This document shows positions 5,381 through 9,023 of a DNA stretch of 9,023 nt, one piece after another. The position numbers were made by a program, and so were the translations under genes. Under the pieces are notes generated by a model. That model ran no database searches, was not told where the DNA came from, and worked only from the letters and a program-made list of their open reading frames with translations. Source of the stretch: Anaerolineae bacterium (GTDB taxonomy: Bacteria > Chloroflexota > Anaerolineae > 4572-78 > J111); NCBI GenBank assembly GCA_023382535.1, contig JAHDWA010000161.1, positions 1 to 9,023 of the forward strand. The letters run 5' to 3'. Each line of letters opens with the position of its first letter. Within the stretch, counting starts at the first letter, position 1.

Positions 5381-5416
5381 TTATTGATAGAAGTCCGATT
5401 AGAGAAGGGAGCTTGT

Positions 5417-5689
5417 ATGGCTGATGTCACCAAAGAGAAACTGGTGTTGGAAGGGACGATCGTCGAGGCCCTGCCCAACACGAGCTTCAAAGTTAAGTTA
5501 GAAAATGGCCACACGGTTTTGGCCTATTTGTCCGGCAAAATGAGACGATTTTACATCCGCGTTTTGTTGGGCGACAAAGTTCGGGTGGAACTGTCACCCT
5601 ATGACCTGGATCGAGGGCGCATCATCTATCGCTACAAGAGCAACACGGCGGCTGGCCGGGCAGCAGAAGATGAAATGGCAGAAGAATAA
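5417..5689 (+). CDS. infA: translation initiation factor IF-1
   Basis: IF-1 binds the A site of the 30S subunit and supports IF-2 and IF-3 in start-codon selection. The 90-residue product is a single S1/OB-fold: [22 protein letters not shown], then [30 protein letters not shown] and GRIIYRY, all family hallmarks. The ATG at 5417 is chosen because MADVTKEK matches the normal family start and AAGGGAG lies five bases upstream; a TTG at 5384 in the same frame would add eleven residues with no support. The family is usually about 72 residues; here an Ala/Glu-rich tail ([16 protein letters not shown]) adds about 17 beyond the OB-fold. It is monocistronic, with its own promoter, structured leader and strong terminator, and not in a ribosomal-protein cluster, so a second infA elsewhere is possible. 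Confidence 0.95.
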   Translation: MADVTKEKLVLEGTIVEALPNTSFKVKLENGHTVLAYLSGKMRRFYIRVLLGDKVRVELSPYDLDRGRIIYRYKSNTAAGRAAEDEMAEE

Positions 5690-5735
5690 CTCTTCCCAAC
5701 AATAGCCTCCGCTGCTCTATTTTGAGCATCATCCT

Positions 5736-5765
5736 GGGTATAGTCAAAAGCTGTACCCTTTTTTT
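5736..5765 (+). terminator. intrinsic terminator after infA
   Basis: GGGTATAG (5736-5743) pairs with CTGTACCC (5751-5758), eight pairs including one G-U, with a 7-nt loop, followed immediately by seven T residues and then ATTTATT. It insulates infA from the PBP promoter, whose -35 starts five bases after the T-run. Confidence 0.9.
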
Positions 5766-5770
5766 ATTTA

Positions 5771-5798
5771 TTGACACCCTGTCCCCCGAAGCTATAAT
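5771..5798 (+). promoter_or_regulatory. consensus promoter of the PBP gene
   Basis: TTGACA (5771-5776) and TATAAT (5793-5798) are both exact consensus, with a 16-bp spacer. The predicted start near 5805 leaves only about 17 nt before the ATG at 5822. The only Shine-Dalgarno-like bases (AGGTG, 5806-5810) sit 11 bases from the ATG at the very 5' end. CTATAA (5792-5797) and TTATAG (5811-5816) form an inverted repeat spanning the -10 and the start. Confidence 0.8.
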
Positions 5799-5821
5799 CC
5801 CTCGCAGGTGTTATAGTCAGC

Positions 5822-8800
5822 ATGACCGAAATTAACGACCCAAATACAGATCGCCCTGCAGGCGCCACCCCACCCAATAATCGTGATAATGAGCAGACCC
5901 GGCCCATTCGCCGGCCCGACGACCCGGATCGTACCTGGCTCTCGTCGCAGAAACCGGCTCAACCTGGCCACGATACCAGGCCGAACCGCGCACAACCGCC
6001 GGCTCCCGCTCCCCGGCGGCGCTCGGCCTGGAACCCCCCGCCTGTTCAACCGCGACCGGCCCAACCTACCTACCACGCCCCTGCCCAAACTGTGTTTCAG
6101 GTACCCCCTCCGCCTCAGCCCCAGAAACGGGTGGGGATCGGCCGTCTGTTGGCGGCGGTCTTGATTTTGGGCCTCGTCGGGGGTATGCTGCTCCTGGCCG
6201 TGGGTATGGTCGGTTATGTTTGGATTGCTTCACAGTTACCCTCTGCCGAAGAACTGCTGGCCCGGCGCATCCAGTTTGCTACCACCCAAATTTTAGATCG
6301 GGACGGCAACCTGCTCTGGGAAATTATTGACCCCAGCGGCGGGCGGCGTACGATTGTTACGCTTGACCAGATTTCGCCTGACCTGATCAATGCCACCGTC
6401 GCCACCGAAGATCGTTTCTTTTTTTCCAATGTGGGGGTTGACCCGATTGCCGTGGTGCGGGCTGTCTACTACAATCTAACTGAGGGCGAAATTGTTTCCG
6501 GCGCCAGCACGATTACCCAGCAGTTGGCCCGCAACGTGCTGCTGACCCCGGAGGAGCGGACCGAGCAGTCCTTCTCCCGCAAAATTAAAGAGGCGGTCCT
6601 GGCCGTCGAAATTAACCGGCAGTACAGCAAACAGCAAATCCTGGAAATTTACCTCAACCAGATTTATTACGGCAATCTGGCCTACGGCATTGAGGCCGCT
6701 TCAGAAACCTATTTCGGCAAAAAAGCCAAAGACCTGACCCTGGCCGAGGCGAGCATGCTGGCCGGCCTGCCCCAATCCCCTGCTCTCCACGACCCCTACA
6801 CCAACCCGGAAGGGGCCAAGGCCCGCCAGGCCGACGTGCTGCGGCTCATGGTCGAAGCCCAGGCCATCAGCCAGACCCAGGCCGATGAAGCCGCCCGATC
6901 CGAACTGCCATTCCAGCCGGTGGGCTTCTCCATGCAAGCGCCGCATTTTGTCACCTACGTCCGCCAGGAATTAGAAAAGATTGTCCCGCCGGACTACATC
7001 TACCAGGCCGGCCTGCGCGTCCAGACCACCCTCAACCCCCGCCTGCAAACCATTGCCGAAGAGGAGGTCCGCAACCAGGTAGACGCCCTGGCCGGACGCA
7101 ACGTGAGCAACGGCGCGCTGGTAGCGATGGATGTCAGCACCGGCCAGATTCTGACGATGGTCGGCAGCAAAGATTTTCGCGACGAGACTATTGATGGACA
7201 GGTCAACCTGGCCACCAGCCCGCGCCAGCCCGGCTCAGCCATCAAGCCGCTGACCTACCTGGCCGCTTTTGAACGGCTGAACTGGACGCCCAGCACCCTG
7301 CTCATGGACACCCCGGTGGAGTATCCCGACGGCGCAGGCGGCGTCTACCAGCCCAAAAATTATGACGACAAATTTCACGGGCCGGTCCTGCTGCGCTATG
7401 CCCTGGCCAATTCTTTTAATATCCCCCCGGTGAAAACGCTGCAATTGATCGGCGTGGACACCCTCAAGGAGATGGCCGCTCGCCTGGGGATCACGACCCT
7501 GACCCGCAATGATTACGGCCTGGCTTTGACCCTGGGCGCGGGGGAAGTCCCGCTGGTGGAACTGACCGGCGCGTACCAGGCCATGGCTAACGGTGGGGTC
7601 CAGGTCCCACCGACGGCTATCCTGAGCATCACCGACAGCTTTGGCCGGGTCATCGAGCCAGCCCGTGCCCAGCCGCGCCGGGTGCTACGCCCGGAACACG
7701 CTTACCTCATCACCAACATCCTGGCCGACAACGAAGCTCGCTCCCTGACATTTGGCCCCAACAGTGCCTTGAATCTCTCCCGGCCTGCCGCAGCGAAAAC
7801 CGGTACTACCAATGACTATAAAGATAATTGGACCATGGGCTTTACCCCCGATATTGTCACCGGGGTCTGGGTTGGCAATGCCGATAACACGCCCATGATT
7901 AACGTCAGCGGCCTGGCCGGAGCGGGACCGATCTGGCATAACTTTATGGAACGCGCCCATGAAGGGCTGCCGATCCACGACTTTACCCGCCCGCCGACCA
8001 TTGTCGAGCTGGAAGTCTGCGCCGACTCCGGCACGATTCCCAGCCCGGTCTGTCCGCAGCGCAAGAAGGAAATCTTCTTCAAGGACCAGCCGCCGCTGGG
8101 ACCGGAACACGATATTCACCAACTGATTGCTATTGATCGCAATACCGGCCTGCGGGCCAACGAATTTTGCCGGGCCAATGTTGAGGAGAAATATTTCCAG
8201 GTTTACCCCGGCGAGGATGGGCGCGCCTGGGCTATGAGCCAAGGCATCGAGCAGCCGCCGGAGCAGTACTGCCCCTCAACTAACATTTTTGCCGGGATTA
8301 CCAGCCCGCTGGATGGGGCATCGGTGCGCGGTGTGATTACCCTGGAAGGCTCGGCTACGGCGGCCAATTTTTCCCACTTTCAAGTCGAAGTCGGTCAAGG
8401 GACCAACCCGGCGGAGTTCGCCCTGGCCGTGGGGCCGTTCAGCCAGATTGTGGAACAGGGTGTTTTGGGCACGCTGGATACAACCCAGGTTGAGAATGGA
8501 CCCTATACCCTGCGCCTGGTCGTCTTCGATCAGAGCGGCGGCGCTTTTGATGCCAAAGTCCGGGTGCTGGTGGACAATGCCGCCACCTCGACGCCCGCTC
8601 CCACGGACACACCGCTCCCCGTGACGGACACCCCGACCCTTACGCCGACGATTGTCCCGCCAACCGAGACGCCGACTGTCCAGCCGCCAACCAACACGCC
8701 TGTCCCCGAAGTGCCCACCGACACCCCTGTTCCGCCCAGCCCAACCCCCACGGAGACTCCGACTATCGAGTTGCCCACAGCTACTTCTACTATTGAACTC

Positions 8801-8872
8801 CCCACTGCAGCACCCGTAATCACGGCAACCCTGAGTCTCCAGGGGACAACGGAGCCGGTGAGTAACCAGTAA
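5822..8872 (+). CDS. class A penicillin-binding protein (bifunctional PBP1-type)
   Basis: The enzyme polymerises lipid II into glycan strands (GT51 domain) and cross-links stem peptides (DD-transpeptidase). Order in 1016 residues: Pro/Arg-rich cytoplasmic N-terminus (1-105); one membrane segment (about 108-136); GT51 domain with catalytic E196 in EDRFF, GASTITQQLARN (227-238), RKIKEAVLAVEIN (253-265), ILEIYLNQIYYG (273-284) and LAEASMLAGLPQSP (307-320); transpeptidase with nucleophile S472 in SAIK, SFN (531-533) and KTG (659-661). After it come a cysteine-paired segment (C733/C744, C783/C817), an Ig-like or fibronectin-like module (about 825-918) and a Thr/Pro-rich tail (922-1016). In GT51 motif 1 the usual histidine of EDxxFxxHxG is asparagine (N203). 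The next Met is residue 122, in the membrane segment, so the ATG at 5822 is favoured. It is probably monocistronic. Confidence 0.95.
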   Translation: MTEINDPNTDRPAGATPPNNRDNEQTRPIRRPDDPDRTWLSSQKPAQPGHDTRPNRAQPPAPAPRRRSAWNPPPVQPRPAQPTYHAPAQTVFQVPPPPQPQKRVGIGRLLAAVLILGLVGGMLLLAVGMVGYVWIASQLPSAEELLARRIQFATTQILDRDGNLLWEIIDPSGGRRTIVTLDQISPDLINATVATEDRFFFSNVGVDPIAVVRAVYYNLTEGEIVSGASTITQQLARNVLLTPEERTEQSFSRKIKEAVLAVEINRQYSKQQILEIYLNQIYYGNLAYGIEAASETYFGKKAKDLTLAEASMLAGLPQSPALHDPYTNPEGAKARQADVLRLMVEAQAISQTQADEAARSELPFQPVGFSMQAPHFVTYVRQELEKIVPPDYIYQAGLRVQTTLNPRLQTIAEEEVRNQVDALAGRNVSNGALVAMDVSTGQILTMVGSKDFRDETIDGQVNLATSPRQPGSAIKPLTYLAAFERLNWTPSTLLMDTPVEYPDGAGGVYQPKNYDDKFHGPVLLRYALANSFNIPPVKTLQLIGVDTLKEMAARLGITTLTRNDYGLALTLGAGEVPLVELTGAYQAMANGGVQVPPTAILSITDSFGRVIEPARAQPRRVLRPEHAYLITNILADNEARSLTFGPNSALNLSRPAAAKTGTTNDYKDNWTMGFTPDIVTGVWVGNADNTPMINVSGLAGAGPIWHNFMERAHEGLPIHDFTRPPTIVELEVCADSGTIPSPVCPQRKKEIFFKDQPPLGPEHDIHQLIAIDRNTGLRANEFCRANVEEKYFQVYPGEDGRAWAMSQGIEQPPEQYCPSTNIFAGITSPLDGASVRGVITLEGSATAANFSHFQVEVGQGTNPAEFALAVGPFSQIVEQGVLGTLDTTQVENGPYTLRLVVFDQSGGAFDAKVRVLVDNAATSTPAPTDTPLPVTDTPTLTPTIVPPTETPTVQPPTNTPVPEVPTDTPVPPSPTPTETPTIELPTATSTIELPTAAPVITATLSLQGTTEPVSNQ

Positions 8873-9023
8873 TGGAGGAGTTCGACAAATCTTGAACAAA
8901 GAAGTCAACCAACTCAAGAAAGCCTGCTTAATTTTTAATGTTCTTTTAGTCTTTTAGGTTAAGAATAGATACCAAAATTTAGGCCAAAATAGTGGCAACG
9001 AACTTGCATAAATAGGGTGATGA

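Noticed and set aside
5384..5416. TTG start giving an 11-residue longer IF-1
   Set aside because: The ATG at 5417 has a good ribosome site and matches the family N-terminus; the upstream codons overlap that ribosome site.
8872..8895. ATG overlapping the PBP stop codon as a coupled downstream gene
   Set aside because: The frame ends after seven codons.
8929..8940. Terminator after the PBP gene (AAG-CCTG-CTT then T-run)
   Set aside because: The stem is only 3 bp, too weak to call.
1001..9013. 12-base match ACTTGCATAAAT at 1001 and 9002
   Set aside because: The first copy is mostly the recR start codon region, and such a short AT-rich match is expected by chance.

Overview
The window looks like a chromosomal housekeeping segment of a Gram-positive-type (monoderm) bacterium, most likely Chloroflexota and perhaps Anaerolineae. 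The reasons are the dnaX-ybaB-recR order, a class A penicillin-binding protein (PBP) with a long proline-rich N-terminus and a Thr/Pro-rich C-terminal tail, a second membrane-anchored protein with the same Thr/Pro-rich stalk, and heptanucleotide repeat elements between genes. The taxonomy is inferred from style only. No rRNA, tRNA, CRISPR array, phage gene or transposase is visible.

Left edge (1-402, no protein gene): this stretch is dense with minus-strand regulatory signals. There are two tandem sigma70-type promoters, each overlapped by a different inverted repeat. They are followed by an approximately 155-nt stretch that folds into three consecutive hairpins, the last with a U-tract typical of an intrinsic terminator. 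It is either a small RNA or an attenuator/riboswitch-like leader of a gene lying off the left edge.

403-3158 (minus strand): dnaX (clamp-loader tau/gamma), ybaB/ebfC (nucleoid-associated protein with an unusual Gly-rich N-terminus) and recR (recombination mediator) form the classic replication-repair operon, read dnaX to ybaB to recR. The gaps are about 60-70 nt, and one contains a compact hairpin.

3159-4311: surE (5'-nucleotidase, plus strand) has its own promoter. It is bracketed by two elements built from 7-bp repeat units in which the left arm is a row of heptamers and the right arm is a row of their approximate reverse complements. The upstream one contains a perfect 13-bp inverted repeat.

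4312-5383: an unrecognised single-pass membrane protein with a Pro/Thr-rich stalk and a cysteine-containing outer domain is on the minus strand. It is followed by a shared upstream region with a promoter on each strand and a third, more degenerate inverted element.

5384-9023 (plus strand): infA (translation initiation factor IF-1, with an acidic C-terminal extension and a structured leader) ends at a strong intrinsic terminator. Five bases later a consensus promoter drives a 1016-residue bifunctional PBP. The last 150 bases are AT-rich and hold no gene or convincing terminator that I can support.

The coding genes are familiar. The least explained parts are the left-edge regulatory RNA region, the heptamer elements around surE, and the stalked protein at 4312-5121.
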